From: Eucommia ulmoides
Lineage: Eukaryota; Streptophyta; Magnoliopsida; Garryales; Eucommiaceae
Assembly (NCBI GenBank): GCA_016647705.1
Contig: CM028340.1
Span: 12,849,001 to 12,913,000 of the forward strand
Direction: 5' to 3'
Length of the DNA: 64,000 nt
Position 1 is the first letter of the stretch, and every line of letters starts with the position of its first letter. Shown in pieces: positions 31,966 to 45,465 of this stretch. A program made the position numbers and the translations under genes. The notes beneath the pieces were generated by a model. It worked only from the letters and a program-made list of their open reading frames with translations, did no database searches and was not told the origin of the DNA.

Positions 31966-34896
31966 TAGTACAAACAAATGATGACTAGGACAAATTTGGT
32001 TTGCTGACTAGAATAAATATAAAAAAAATTAACACAATATTACTATGATTGAGACAAATTATATTTATTTTAGGCATTAATTTACTTAATTTTTTCTAAT
32101 TAAAATACTGATCAAGGTATACTAATTTTATTTTAGGCATTGATACTAATTTATTTTAATTTAAATATTAATTTAGTTAATTAGCCAAATTTCTCATCTT
32201 TCCGTTTCTGAATAGGAAGATTTTGTAACTCCTAACCCTAATTATCTCAATCTCTCTCTCCAATTACCCTGTATCCCTAATTATCTAACCCTTCTGTCAT
32301 TCAATCTTCAATTGTCTCTCTCTCTCTCTCTACCGTTTCTCTCTCACTCTCATCCAATCTCTCTCTGTCTCACCCTAGCTCTCACCGATCTCCATCGTCA
32401 TCCCCACCCCATCTCGATCTTCCTCATCGACTCCATGTCGCAGTCACCATCGCCATTGCGTCGCCGTCTTCCTCCATTGTCGTCGACGTCTTCCTCACCG
32501 CTCACCTCTAGCTGAAGGTAAGAAATCTCCCTTCTCTCTTCTCTCCTTTTTGTTCTCTTCTTATAGGCAGCCACCACCGTCCATCCATCGCCGCCACGAT
32601 AATACCGCCTATCACCGTTGAAGTCAGATCTGGCTACAGCCATGGCCATCCACGTTATCCGGTGTCCGTAGGTGCATCTCTTTCTCTATCTCTCTCTATT
32701 TCCTCAATCATTTCTTTGTAATTTGGTGAGAATTCTGAAATTGGGTGTGGTGACTATGGTAACAAACAATTGAATGTAAATCGATGGCCATGGCGCCTCA
32801 CCTTGGATTGCAGAGGAAAATATTATTTTTCTCTTTTTTTTGTCAACAGGTATGATATGTCAGTATTGGTATTTTGATGTTAGAACCGGTTCAGGTTGCA
32901 GTATTATTTCTTGATTTTTATTGATCTATATACTCAATAAGTTTCTATATTTTTTGTTTTTAGAGGTTTACATATTTTTGCTTCATCTTCATTGTACAAG
33001 AAATGAGATCGATGTCAATTATCCTTTCTCTTTATTAACATTTTGCTGATTCTTTAATTGTTTGTCGATCTGGTTCTATTTTTTGCTTTTTTTTTTTTTT
33101 TTTTTTTAATTATGAAGCTGTTTAGGTAGCTCATTGCAGCTGCCCAACAGTGAGTACTCAAAATTGGTCTGAGATTTTTGTAATGTGAATGCTTTAATTT
33201 TCTTTTCTTTTTTCAGATTCATCGTGTCAGCTGATCTACATAGGCTGAAGGTAATTATGAAGCTGTTTAGGTAGCTCATTGCAGCTGCCCAACAGTGAGT
33301 ACTCAAAATTGGTCTGAGATTTTTGTAATGTGAATGCTTTAATTTTCTTTTCTTTTTTCAGATTCATCGTGTCAGCTGATCTACATAGGCTGAAGGTAAT
33401 GGGTCTTTTTGTAATCGTGTTTGCTGGTCTACAATTGGGTGCCGTTTGTTTAGTGTGTATTGTTTTTATTTCTATTTGATTTTGGATGATTTTTGGAACA
33501 TCTTTTGGAATAAGTTTCTATGTTTCATCAACTAATTGTGTGTAACTACATCCGTTGATTTTTTAAATATGTTTAAAACTATTTGTTTTTTGTTTAGATC
33601 TGACCACGATTTGTTGTTTGTTCACATGTTTTTAGATTTATTTGAATGATGTAGAGAAAACATCGTTGATCATCAATTATCCTTCAATCCAAATATGCCG
33701 ACCGTTTCGTCGGTTCTCCATATATATTTCAGTTTGCTTGTTTTGGTTTATGTTGCCTGTATATTTTGGTTTGGAATGTTCAATTGTTTTGGTGATTTCT
33801 CTCTACTATTTTAGCATGTAGATTTCTTTGTATAATTTTGATCTGTTCCAAAATTTATTTTTTCCTATGTTTTGTTCCCATAATCCATTGTGATTCTATT
33901 CCCTGATTGTAGTAATGAGATTCGGATAGGTATTATGCATTTTTCTCTTTGATTTTATTTCTATTTAAGTCATGCTTAAATGTGGCACCATTTAATAGGC
34001 AAATATTTGTGTGTTATTAGATACTGATTATGTTGTAATTGTAATATATATTGTTTTTAGGTGATGGTATTTAAGCATTAATTATTGTTGATATTTTAAT
34101 AAAACAGGTGTACAATGTTGTGTCAACAAAGGAGATTAGAAAGGTTGTGAATAATTTTGTTATATAAACTTGGAAACATACAAATGTAATTAATGTTCAT
34201 ATGATAACATTTCTCAATAAGAATTGTATTTAATTGGGATAGTTTGGTTGTTGCTGTTAAAATATTTTTAGAAGTTAGTGAATGTAATTGATCTTTGTCT
34301 ATTATTCATGAATCAATTTTACAAAAGGGTCTATTGAAATTCATCGGCAAAATTCATTTTTCATTGTACAACCATTAATATTTGTCTATTGTTGTATTAC
34401 ACTATAGACTAGAAGTTACTAAAAGATATGTAATTTTAATTTTGTTATAATTTTTGGTAAATTAGTTACTAGAAAGTAATGCAAGTTTCTTTTCTACTTT
34501 AAATTTTTTTTTTAATAATTTCCAATGAAACTATGTTTTTATTTTTTAATTATTAATTATTAATTATTTAGTTACATATACGAAATGTATCGTTGAAATA
34601 GTGGAATTTAGATAGGCAGTAAGTATTTTTTTGTTTTGTTTTGTTTTAGTTGTTGTGGTATTATTTGAATAGACGAATATCTATGTTATCAATATTGATT
34701 ATGTTGTATTTGTAATATACATTATTAGTTAGTGATGGTATTTAAATGTTAATTTTTTGCTAACATTTTAATTTTTTGTTGATATTTTAATAAACCAGGC
34801 GTAGAATGTTGAATAAATAGAGGGAGTTATATATAAAAAAAAATTAGGTTTAATATGTTTTTACATCCGTGCCTTCAAACACGAGTTATACGCTTG
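31963..34896 (+). mobile_element. decayed Helitron related to the 9315-12544 copy
   Basis: It shares the 5' GACTAGGACAAA words, the CT-rich leader plus CCATCGCC segment, the block GTAGAATGTTG...GGAG(A/T)TATAT, and the terminal string CCGTGCCTTCA with CACGAGTTATACG. The hairpin is damaged (CGTG/CACG stem with a CC/AA mismatch) and the end reads CTTG rather than CTRR. The 5' TC end is not visible because a TA repeat sits there, so the left boundary is approximate. No Rep/helicase frame is present. Its left edge is about 250-300 bases from the LRR gene leader. Confidence 0.7.
33108..33400. repeat. perfect 145-bp tandem duplication in the Helitron
   Basis: The unit starting AATTATGAAGCTGTTTAGGT at 33108 recurs at 33253 without a mismatch that I can see, through TAGGCTGAAGGTAAT at 33400. 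Each unit contains a TTTTTTCAG acceptor-like site, a 38-base exon-like piece and a GGTAAT donor-like site, so the duplication looks like an exon-intron repeat. Confidence 0.95.
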
Positions 34897-36451
34897 TGTA
34901 TATATATATATATATATATATCATAATATTCTCTCACAGACGGCCGTTTGGTGAGTGTTTCCATCCGTCCATTTTTGTTTTCACTTCCATAATTTTAATA
35001 TTGTTAGGTGGACAGCACGCGCTTTGCACATTCCTGTCATCACATGTTCTAATGTATTTTATAAAAATTAGAAGGATAATTTTTTTTATATTTAAATACA
35101 AAACATGGAATGTAAACTGTTCAATTTTGGTATGCTACGATATTCCAATTCTCATATAACCACTTGCATCAAAGAATCACTACAACAAAAATGGGCTATA
35201 GTGGTAATTATTTTAACCGTAGTTAAAAAATAGTCGCTAATGATATATGTTTAGTGACTATTTATTTAATTGCCGCTAATTTATTTTAATTGACTTATTA
35301 TTTTAGTTCCAAATTTTGATGCTAAATTTTGATATTGATATCTTAATTAAAAAAAATATTAAAATAAAAAATTAAAATTAAAATAAATATTCAATTAAGA
35401 AAATCCTTATATTCAACTTGGCAAAGACAAACACTAATTTAAAAAAGGAAAAAAAAATCAATGAAGAAAATCTTGCAAAGATAAACACTAATTAAAAATA
35501 AATAAATAAATAAATAAAATAAACCCTAAGGAATAACTCTTCAAAACGATGATCAACCCCTACATGCAATCGTGTACTTGTTTCTCGCAATCGTCTTCTT
35601 CACGATTGAAATCACATATGCCTTTCCTCCCGATCATGTTCCTCTACCTTCCTCAATCTACAAATGCTTGGAGCATAAATAGCCCTAGTTCATTTTCCTC
35701 AATCGTTTCCCTCAATCTCTTCGATTGGTACCTCTTCTTTCTCAATTGTTTCGATTGAAACCCTGTGCTCTCTCAATCTGTCGCGCCAACACTGTGTACC
35801 AACCATACCAGCCAACGATCGGTGTGTTTTCTTCCCTCTCACATTGTATGCTTAAGTTTCCGATTTTGTATTTGATTTTTTATTTATGTTCTCTTTAAAT
35901 TCGTTTGCATTTAGATTTCCAATTGTGCATTTAGGGTTCGTGAAATTGATTTCTATATGTTTGTATTTCTCTCCTACTCTCTCTAATCTATGGAGTTGAG
36001 ACATTTGGCTTCCATGTCATGTGAATGTTGACTATATCTCATAATCATAATAATACGAAATTAATTAATAATCTAAAACATACATAGATTATAGGACATA
36101 ATAATGAAGAACGATAATCGAAAGCGTACCTATCTCGGCCATTGCAGGAGATTAAACTGTCATAGCGGAATATACACTAAGTCTTCTTCTCTATTATCTA
36201 GATTTCATGGTGGCGGTTCTCAATGGGAAGAAACTCTTAATCTAGACTAGGAATGGGAACCTAGTTATATATACTAGGGTTTCTCGTTGGGCCCTCCCAT
36301 AATAGGTTTCAACGAAACCTTAAACCTATACTTGCCACTTAACTGAGCTTCTACATAAAAGATGTCACAACCCAAATCAAAATATGATCACTGATTATTT
36401 GAGCTGCTTATATAATAGACTATCCATTAATCCGTTTTTGTAAAACAATTT

Positions 36452-38620
36452 TGTTGGCCCAGTAGAATACCCAAGAGGGGGGTGAATTGGGTAATTAAAA
36501 ATTATATCAAAATAAAACTTGATAAATCAAATAATTAATTTTAAACCTAAATTAATTATTATCTTTATAACAGAGCGGAATAATATTATCAATCTAAATG
36601 CACACCCAAAAAACAAAAATAAACAAATTAATAATGCAGCACGCCAAGATATATCTTAGTTCACCATGCTATTCTTGGTTAGTCCAGTCCTCCGAGCCCC
36701 ACGGAGATTTTCACCCACTAATTCCCAAGATCCCTTTAAAGGTAGGAACCAAACCCACACACCAATTCTTTTACAGGCTCAGAATCAATATTTACAATTT
36801 TCTTTTCCAAGATTTAGGAATAACCTCTACTTTTTACAGGCTCAAGAATAACCTTTACAACTTCCTTTTCCCAGGCTTAAGAATAACCTCTACTTTTTCA
36901 AGGCTCAAGAATAACCTATCTTTTTATAGGTTAAAGATTAACCTAATTCTTTTTATCACTATGGCTCAAGAATCAAAACCTCATAAAACACTCCAACTAT
37001 TTTTTTCACAAGTAAGGATGGAACCTTTACAATTCACTCACACTAATTCTATTCAGGAAAAATTAATACCTCAATCTCTTTACAGAAAGAGACTGAAACC
37101 CGGCTACCTTTAATTAAATATCCCCAATGATATTTAATTCGTCGCAACTCACCAATACACAAATTGATAAGTAAATCTTACTCGGAGCTTCTACTACCCC
37201 AGACAAATAAAAACTCAATTAATATCCCAATTAGTGATAGAAACATATAAGATATAGAAATTTGATTTTAGCAAGAATATGGATAGCAAATTGGAGCACG
37301 TAATTAGATTCAATAAATTGTTTGTACAAATATTTTCTTCAAAAATCAGAAACAATTTTTAAGATCAATTTCCAAACAATAATCAAATAATGCAATGAAA
37401 GAATATAAATGGAAAAATCTCACCCGGATAACAGAAAGAATAAATAAAGCAATGTAACTTCAAATCCGGTAGCAGCACAAATTAATAACAGTTGATCTTC
37501 AAGATCGTCTCTCAGAAAAGCTCACAATATTTCAGATAGATAACTCTTATAAAAGCTCACAATATGATATAATATGATTTCTCTTCTTTTTACTGCTCAA
37601 TTGCTAATGAAATTCGCAGGTCTATTTAAAGAAACATGTAATTAGTCTTCTAACGGCTAGTTTACAAATGTCATGATAGTTAAACGCTCCTATAGACCCC
37701 TTATATCATAAGGACTTCATTTAGGTTCAATTTCACTTAAAAACAACTTTCAAATCTCTCAATTAAATCCCCAAAGTATTTCTCAATCTCAATTAATAAG
37801 AATAAAAACTATTTCAAGTACTAAATTGAGAAACATTAATATTATATGAACCATATTTTAAATATCACAAAATCCCTTAAATCTCTCTCAAATCCTAATA
37901 AAAAATGGCTCCTTTTAGATATGATTTTAGATAAAACAATATCCTGAAACAGAACACTCAGTCGACTACCCAGTCGACTGGATGATTCAGGGAGTAACCT
38001 ATTCAGTTCATCGGTCGACCGCTCGGTCGACTCTTCGATTCAGAGAGTTTTTCATGCTTTCACTAGTCGACCGCTTGATCGACTCGCAAATTCAGAGAGT
38101 TCAAATGTTTTCATAGGTCGACTGGTCGGTCGACTCTTCAATTCAGGATGTTTCATCTTCTTTCTCCGGTCGACTCCTCAGTCGACTGACTCCTTCTGAA
38201 TCACTTCTCTGATCTCGTTTTTAGCCTTCTTTTACGATTTCGTCCCTTTATCCATTTGTATATTTAAATAAGCTCCACTAATATTCTTATATTCTATTTT
38301 AGTCATTCAAAAATATTTCTTTTTAAGTCACATAGGAGCAAATAAATATACTTAACAAAAACACACATCAAAGATAAGATTCATTTTGTGTCATGTGTGT
38401 GTTCTTAAATGGGATATTAAGAGTTAATATTTACCTGGGTTGTTTTCTCTAATTTCTTCAAACTCTTAATACTTCTTCATCATTTTGATATATTCATTAG
38501 ACATCCATTCCATTTGACATCTTCATTATTGGAAACTTTAAATCACTAAAACACTTGATCAAATATTAGTTCCACCAAAACATCAATACTTAATTGTTCA
38601 TCAAAATGTTGGGATCAACA
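36452..38620 (-). mobile_element. solo LTR nested in the CACTA, same family as 16103-18165
   Basis: Read on the plus strand it starts TGTTGGCCCAGTAGAATACC and ends TGTTGGGATCAACA, the reverse complement of the 16103-18165 family, with 5-base duplication AATTT on each side (36447-36451 and 38621-38625). Along its length it matches the other copy with moderate divergence. A segment rich in GTCGAC-type palindromes (about 37965-38195) is longer than the matching region of the first copy. No internal retrotransposon sequence remains. Confidence 0.93.
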
Positions 38621-39203
38621 AATTTATTCAATTAATGTTAGCCCACAAAAATTTTCAAACAGTGAATGCAACTAAATTATTTGTGAATGTTATGTGTTTG
38701 ATAAAATGTTCATATGAATATACTCTTTCATATTTTGTTTTTTCCCCTGATTTGCAATTATAATTCCTTTGAACATTATGTGTTTGATAAAACACATATA
38801 AATCAACTCTTTCATATTTGTTTAATTTGTGCATGGTAACAGAAACAAAAATATGGTAACAGAAACACTAAAAACAAAAAATGGATGGAGGCAACTCTAT
38901 ATACATCTTTTTTCCCTTAAGTTTCATATGGTAACAAAAACAGAAATATGGTAACAAAAACATTAAACAAACGGGGCCTTTTCTTACAATTGAGAGGGGG
39001 TGTAATTGATTTGAACCATTGGGTAAAAAATGGATGGAGGCAATGATGATTTTTATATTTGTTTGTTATGTTAAAAGTAGATTTAGGAAGAACTATATTG
39101 GTAGTACAACTCAGATGGCCTATGAGAGACCATTTGGTTTCATTTCTTATTCCAATTCTGATGCTCCATTTTCTCTTTTTCTTTTGCGACAAAGGGCTAA
39201 ATC

Positions 39204-40770
39204 TATTGATGATCTATTGCCAATTTCACGTTAGGGTCTTTTTGGCTTCGCAACACTTCAAAAATAGGTTTTCCAATTTTTTTTTAGGGGTTTGAGGTAC
39301 TTATATATGTATATCCCTTCTCATCATTTGGTTTTCTCTTAAAGTCTATCTCACAAGGCAACTATTATTGTAGTCATGATTGTCCAGTCTATTCAATTGA
39401 TAAAATCATGATTGAATCTGAGTCTCCATTTATGGTTTTGACGATTTGTACTCTTGAAGTTTGACCAAAATCTTACTTTGAACCTCATGGTTTCAATTTG
39501 AACATATAACACCGTAAAGTTTCTTAATCATCCCACTATAGTCCAATTCATTATCCCCATAGAAATTTTGGATTGTAATAGTTGAGTGCATTGCTTCTAG
39601 CTTGGATTCTGACTTAGCTATGTTTAATCATAATCCATCATGCAGTAGCTTTATGCCATTGGCGTTTAAACAAAGCGCAATGACCAATTTTGCAAATCAA
39701 CGAATCCTCTTGTACTAGTTATCCTAGTGGTAATTTTTGTGCCTTTTGCTTTAAGCTCTTTTTTGTTCTCAGAACATAACTGTTTTGTTCTATGATGAGA
39801 ACAAAATTGTTTTGTTCTTTCATATTTGTTTCTTTTGTTGATTTGATGAAATGGGTATATAAATTTTTTTGGGATCAATACAAACAGTTCTCTTATTATT
39901 TTTGTTTCTATTTTTCTGTTTCTATTCAAAGTTTTATGGGCATAAAAGGGAAAAAAGAAAAAAGAAAAAAAAAAATCTAGAATTTGATCTATTGGTGATC
40001 AAACATTGTCGTAGTATTCTATTGGTGATCTATTGCCATTGGTACTTTAGGGTCTTTTTAGAATCATAACACTTCAAAAACAGGTTTTTCAAAAAAAAAT
40101 TCTCTGTGTGTGTGGGAGGGGGGGCGTTGATGTACTTATATATGTACATCTCTTCTCATCGTTTGCTTTCCTCTTAAAGTCTATCTCACAAGACAACTAT
40201 TGTTGCAGCCATGGCTATCCAGTCTATTCAATTGATAAAATCATGATCGAATCTAAGTCTCCATTTGTGGTTTTGATGATTTGTACCCTTGAAGTTTGAC
40301 CGAAATCTCACTTTGAACCTCAAGGTTTCAATTTGAACATATGACACCGTAAAGTTTCTTAATCATCCCACTACAGTCCAATTCATTATCCACATAGAAA
40401 TTTTGGACTGTAATAGTTGCCTCCATTGCTTATAGCTTGGATTCTAACTTAGATACGTTCAATCATAATCCATCATGCAGTAGCTTTGTGCCATTGGCTT
40501 TTAAATAGAGCGCGATGGCCAATTTTGCAAATTAACGGATTCTCTTGTACTAGTTATCCTTGTGGTAATTTTTTTGCCTTTTGCTTTAAATTCTTTTCTG
40601 TTCTCAGAACAAAATTGTTCTGTTCTGTTCTATTAATAGAATAGTTCATAGAACCATTGTGTTTTGCGATGAGAACATAACTGTTTTGTTTTATGTGATG
40701 AAAACAGAACTATTTTGTTCTTTCATATTTATTTCTTTTGCCTGATTTGATGAAAGGTTATACGGAGTGG
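39204..40770. repeat. direct duplication inside the CACTA, offset about 817 bp
   Basis: The segment from about 39204 (GATCTATTGCCAATTTCACG) to 39860 recurs from about 40021 (GATCTATTGCCATTGGTACT) to 40770 with scattered differences. Shared phrases include AAGTCTATCTCACAAG, TCCAGTCTATTCAATTGATA and CTCTTGTACTAGTTATCCT. It precedes the transposase region and has no coding capacity. Confidence 0.85.
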
Positions 40771-40873
40771 GTATTCTATGGAGAGTCTGTAATAAATTCC
40801 GATTCGTTAAATCATGCACGTTCAATGAGGTGTTTGAATGGAAATGATGATATTCATGATTTATTATTTTAGG

Positions 40874-43800
40874 CATTTGGAAGAACTGAGCAAGATGAAT
40901 GTGAAATTAGAGATGAGTCAATTAGGAAACCAACATAGACTATAGAGGGGCCTAATGATAAAGCTAAGAAATTTTATAAATTGCTTCAAGAGGCAGATGG
41001 AGAGTTATATCCACGATGCAAAAAAATATATCGCACTCTCTTTCATTATCCGTCTATTTCATATAAAATGTCTTTGTGGTTAGAGCAACAAGTTATTTAC
41101 TATAACACTTGAATTGTTTAAAGATACACTACCAAAAGGAGAAAGGTTGCTGAAAACCTTTTATGATACCAAAAAAATTATCAAAGAATTAGGACTTAAT
41201 TATAAAAAAAAAAATTCACACATGCCCTCATGATTGTATGTTGTACTGGAAAGAAATTGAGAAACTTCAAAAGTGCACCGAATGTGGCGCATCCATATAA
41301 AAGTCAGATGAAAATGAAGATCAAGATAGTTTAATTACTTCTTCTGTAAAAAGTCATCTATTTCCTGCTAAAGTATTACGATACTTCTCGTTAAAGCCTA
41401 AGCTGCAAAGGCTCTTTATGTCATCGAAGACGGCTTCGTTAATGAGATGACATGATTAACACTGTACAAAGGATAGGCTTTTAAGGCATCCTGCAGATTC
41501 AACAGTGTGGGAAGATTTTGATTCAAGATATCCATCATTCTCCTCTGATCCCTGTAATGTGAAACTTGGGCTAGCAAGTGATGGCTTTAATCCCTATAGA
41601 ACAATGAGCATAAAGCACAATATTTGGCCTGTTATTTTAATGCCTTATAATTCGTCACCTTGGTTGTGCATGAAACAACCTTTATTCATATTATTCTACT
41701 TATACCTGGTCCTACTTCTCCTGGAAATATGATTGATATGTATTTACAACCCTTGATAGATTAGCTCAACAAGTTATGGGAATGCGGATTTCGCACTTAT
41801 GACATCTCAACTAAGTAAAATTTTTAAATGTGGGCCGCATTATTATGGACCATAAATAATTTTCTAGCTTATGAAAATTTGTCCGGGTGGAGCACTGGTG
41901 GCAGAATATTACATCGCCACTTTCACCGCAAGTGTACGGATCAAGTTTTAGTATAGATGGAAAGGAGTAAGGGTTGTCGTATCTACAAGGATTGGTTGGG
42001 ATTATTATCGAGTACCGCGATTGTCATAATCTAACTTTATTTAGGAGATAAAAATGAAGTTTATAATTAATTAATACTAATACTAAGTCAATTAAACTAA
42101 CTATACTAATATTATATTGAGATGTTTGGGGAAAAGATTGCCTAGGGATTAATTTCATTTATAAAAACGTGTTTGGTCTCGTTTAGTCTACAATAACGAT
42201 GTTTGACATATTAGACAATCTCTGTATCGTAAACTCACTCGCCATATCTCCCGAGTATAAGAAGAGTGAATATGCGACTTCGCGTAAACGAAGAATTCCC
42301 CCTTAACTTCTTAACGATACTAGGTCACATGAGTCTTGCCCCAACACTATTGATTGCACACTTTCTAACTCTCTCCCGAGCTATTAGATCGTCGCGTTGT
42401 GTTTATCCTAGTCTGAATTCGGGGTTACCTCTCCTGAGTGTCAAACCCTATATTCTCTAATTATCTAAACAAGCATAATATCAAAGAATAACGGTAAACA
42501 CAATCGAAATAGCGAAGAACAACCAATAATAAAACACAAACTCAAATAAATAACGATTTCATAAAATATATTAATCTCTAAACAAAATCCATTTAACTCA
42601 TGGTTATAACCATTTATACAATGAAAACTGAGCTAAACATGCTCAACAACCGACCAAAGTTAAGAAAATAAAGAAAGAAACGGGAGAACTTAGCCGTAGT
42701 CCGAAGATTTACCGCTAAAACCGTCCAACGATCGTTTCTCCTTTATTGCAACGTGTTCTTCTCCTTCGGAATTGGTTGAGCACACCCCAAAACACTCTCA
42801 AAATATTAGAAACCCTAAGGGGTCTCCTATAGCCGGGGGATCAAAAAGAAATAGAGGAAAAGGGTTTAAATAGGGAGCAAAATATCTAAAAAATATCTAA
42901 CAGCTGTGCAGAGTAACCGCCGCGGCGGTGGTTATGTCGGTTAAGCCACGGCCTCGACAATGGAATCAAGGACCATCTTGTTCTTTCACCGCCTCAACGG
43001 TGGGATGTTAGTGACATTTTGGTCCTTCTCTGTATTTTGACCGCCAAGGCGGTGGTCTAGTTTTCAAAATTATGCCCTCATGCTTGTTTTCCCACCGTTC
43101 TTGATCTGATTTGATTGTTTATGATCCGTTTTCATCCATTTTCATTCCACACACCTGTTTTGTACAAAAATAAATAAAAACCTATTAAAACGTAATAAAC
43201 GTACTCAAAAACTAACAAATTTAGTTTAGAAATAGATAGGTAGATCACACCTATCAAGCACTGCGGGTGAAATGACATTTCCTACTTGTAAAAAGCATAC
43301 TTGGTTCAAATGGCTATACAATAGTAAAAAACATTCTTACATGGGTCATCGTCATTTTCTAGATATCAACCACAAGTATAGATATGACAAAAGGTCTTTT
43401 GATAGAAAGCAAGAACGAAGTTTAGCTCCTGTTCCTCTATGTGAGTCTGAGGTGTTGTCTCAGTTGCAAGGTTTTATTTATACTCTTGGAAAAATACATT
43501 CTATCCCAACGAAAAGTAAAAAGAAAAGAGGACAAACCGAAACAAACATATATAGGAGTCCGCCTTACAATTGGAAAAATAGAAGTATATTTTTTGAATT
43601 ACCATATTGGGAGAATAACTTATTGCGTCATAATTTGGATGTGATGCACATAAAGAAGAACATATGTGATAACATCTTGGGGACGCTTCTAAGTATTGAA
43701 TAAAAAACAAAGGAAGGTATAAAGTCTCATCTTGACATAGTGGATATGAAAATTAGAGATGATCTTCACCCACAAAAAAGAGAAAATTAAATTTATTTGC

Positions 43801-45465
43801 CGCCTGTTTGTTTCTTAATGACGCCAAGTGAGAAAGATACATTCTGTAAAGTGTTGAAAAATGTTAAGGATCCAGACGGATATTCGAGAAATATATCAAG
43901 ATGTGTGCAAGAAAAGCAACGTAAAATAGTTAGGCTTAAGAGTCACTACAATCATATTTTGATAGAACAACTACTTACTCTAGCTTTGTGTAAAGCGCTA
44001 CCAAAAGAAGTGAGTTATGTTTTGATAGAATTTTGTGATTTATTCATAATATTATGCTGTAAAGTGATAAGCTTACCCGAGATAGAACAGCTAGAACACA
44101 AGATTGTATTGATTTTTATCAAATTTAGAAAGGCTTTTTTTCCCCCCCCATCTTTTTTTGATGTAATGGTTCATTTGGCTGTTCATTTTCCATTAGAGGC
44201 AAAGGTTTCTGGACCTGTACATCACTAATGGATGTATTGAGTTTAGAGGTATGTTATGTTAACTTACATTGTTTTAGTTTGTTTTATTTTTTCAATAGTA
44301 TTTAAACTTTTAATATCTAATATGCAATAAATTTTTGTGGATCTCCATATTTCTTTTTGCCCTAAAATCATATATCCGAAATAGGGCTTATCCTAAGGGT
44401 TCTATTATGGAAGGGTATTTGGCAGAAAAATGTTTGATTTTTTGTTCCAGATATCTGAATGGTATGGAGTCAAAATTAAGTAGGCCTACAAGAAATTATG
44501 AAGAAAATGATAGTAAAATACAACAAGTGTAATCTATTTTTTTTTGCAAGTAAGGCGACCATTAGGAAAGTCAAAAATAGTTGTGTTCGATGAGATCATG
44601 AAGATACAAGCACATAGATATGTGCTTTTCAACTTTCATCTAGTTGCCCAATTCATGAGTAAGTATTATTTTAATAATTGGATTAGTTTATGCTTCACAA
44701 ATAAGTTACACGAAAATTGCTTATACAAGGAACGCCTTACAGTTATTAAGAGAAAGAATCGAAATTCAAGATTGCGAGAAAGAGAAATTGAGCAGATTCG
44801 AAATGAAAGTTTTCATGATTGGTTTAAATCCCACATGCGTATTAAATTTCCAATGTTTAACACTTTCATATATAATTTTAATATTTGTAAATTTATTAGT
44901 TTTAAATTATTTTTTATGAGTAGGTTGTCGTGTTGGACTTGGAGGGAAATGATCAAATGAGAAAAGAAATTAAATGGCTTTCTCATGGTCCACTTAATAT
45001 GGCTAGGAGGTACAAAGGGTTTTTTGTAAATGGTTTCAGATTTAACATGAGAAATAAGGGGAAAAAAAAAAAAGAAAATCTCAAAATAGCGACGTTATTC
45101 TAACTGCTAAGACGCTTAGTTTTGCAAATGCAAGAGATATTAATCCTGTTGATGCATATGTCACTTATTACGGTGTAGTAAAAGACATCATTGAGTTGAA
45201 CTATTATGAGGAATTGAAGGTGATATTGTTTAAGTGTGATTGGGTTGACGTTCGCCAAGGTAGAGGAATAAAACATGACAAACTTGGATTTACTCTTGTG
45301 AATCTATCTAAGTTAATTGGGTTTGGTGAGCGACTAGTAGACGAACCTTTCATTTTAGCATCACAAGTTCAACAAGCATTCTAAGTGCAAGACCCATTGG
45401 ATGAAGACTGGCACACTATAATAACGACAACTCCTAGGAACTTGTTCGATATGGAGGGATGAACA
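40874..45465 (+). pseudogene. TNP2-type CACTA transposase (Transposase_21), broken
   Basis: TNP2 would cut the CACTA termini for transposition. In order, the visible conserved blocks are: an N-terminal part with CPHDCMLYWKE and KCTECGAS cysteine pairs (41220-41300); the core WEDFDSRYPSFSSDPCNVKL (41510-41570), LASDGFNPYRTMSIKH and MPYNSSPWLCMKQPLF; SGWSTAG (41882-41897, resuming at 43262); KKHTWFKWLYNSKKHSYMGH (43291-43350); YWENNLLRHNLDVMHIKKNI (43605-43665); a DUF4218-like part with FFDVMVHLAVHF (44156-44191); and a DUF4216-like part with YEELKVILFKCDWVDVR and VDEPFILASQVQQAF (45200-45384). Several stops (for example after GASI and near HD-HC) and frameshifts (near 41690) break it, and a solo LTR splits it. 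Introns probably separate some blocks. It is non-functional. Confidence 0.9.
41896..43256 (-). mobile_element. solo LTR, 1.36 kb, inside the transposase gene
   Basis: The insert reads TGGTGGCAGAATATT to CACACCTATCA and is flanked by the 5-base duplication AGCAC (41891-41895 and 43257-43261). Removing the insert and one AGCAC restores the transposase reading GWSTAGEMTFPTCKKHTW. On the minus strand the 3' part (GATACGACAACCCTTACTCC, then CCGTACACTTGCGGTG) resembles the end of Athila/Tat-type Ty3/gypsy LTRs, hence the strand; that family call is from memory. A promoter-like CTATTTAAACCC occurs near 42866-42877 on the minus strand. No internal coding region remains. Confidence 0.9.
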
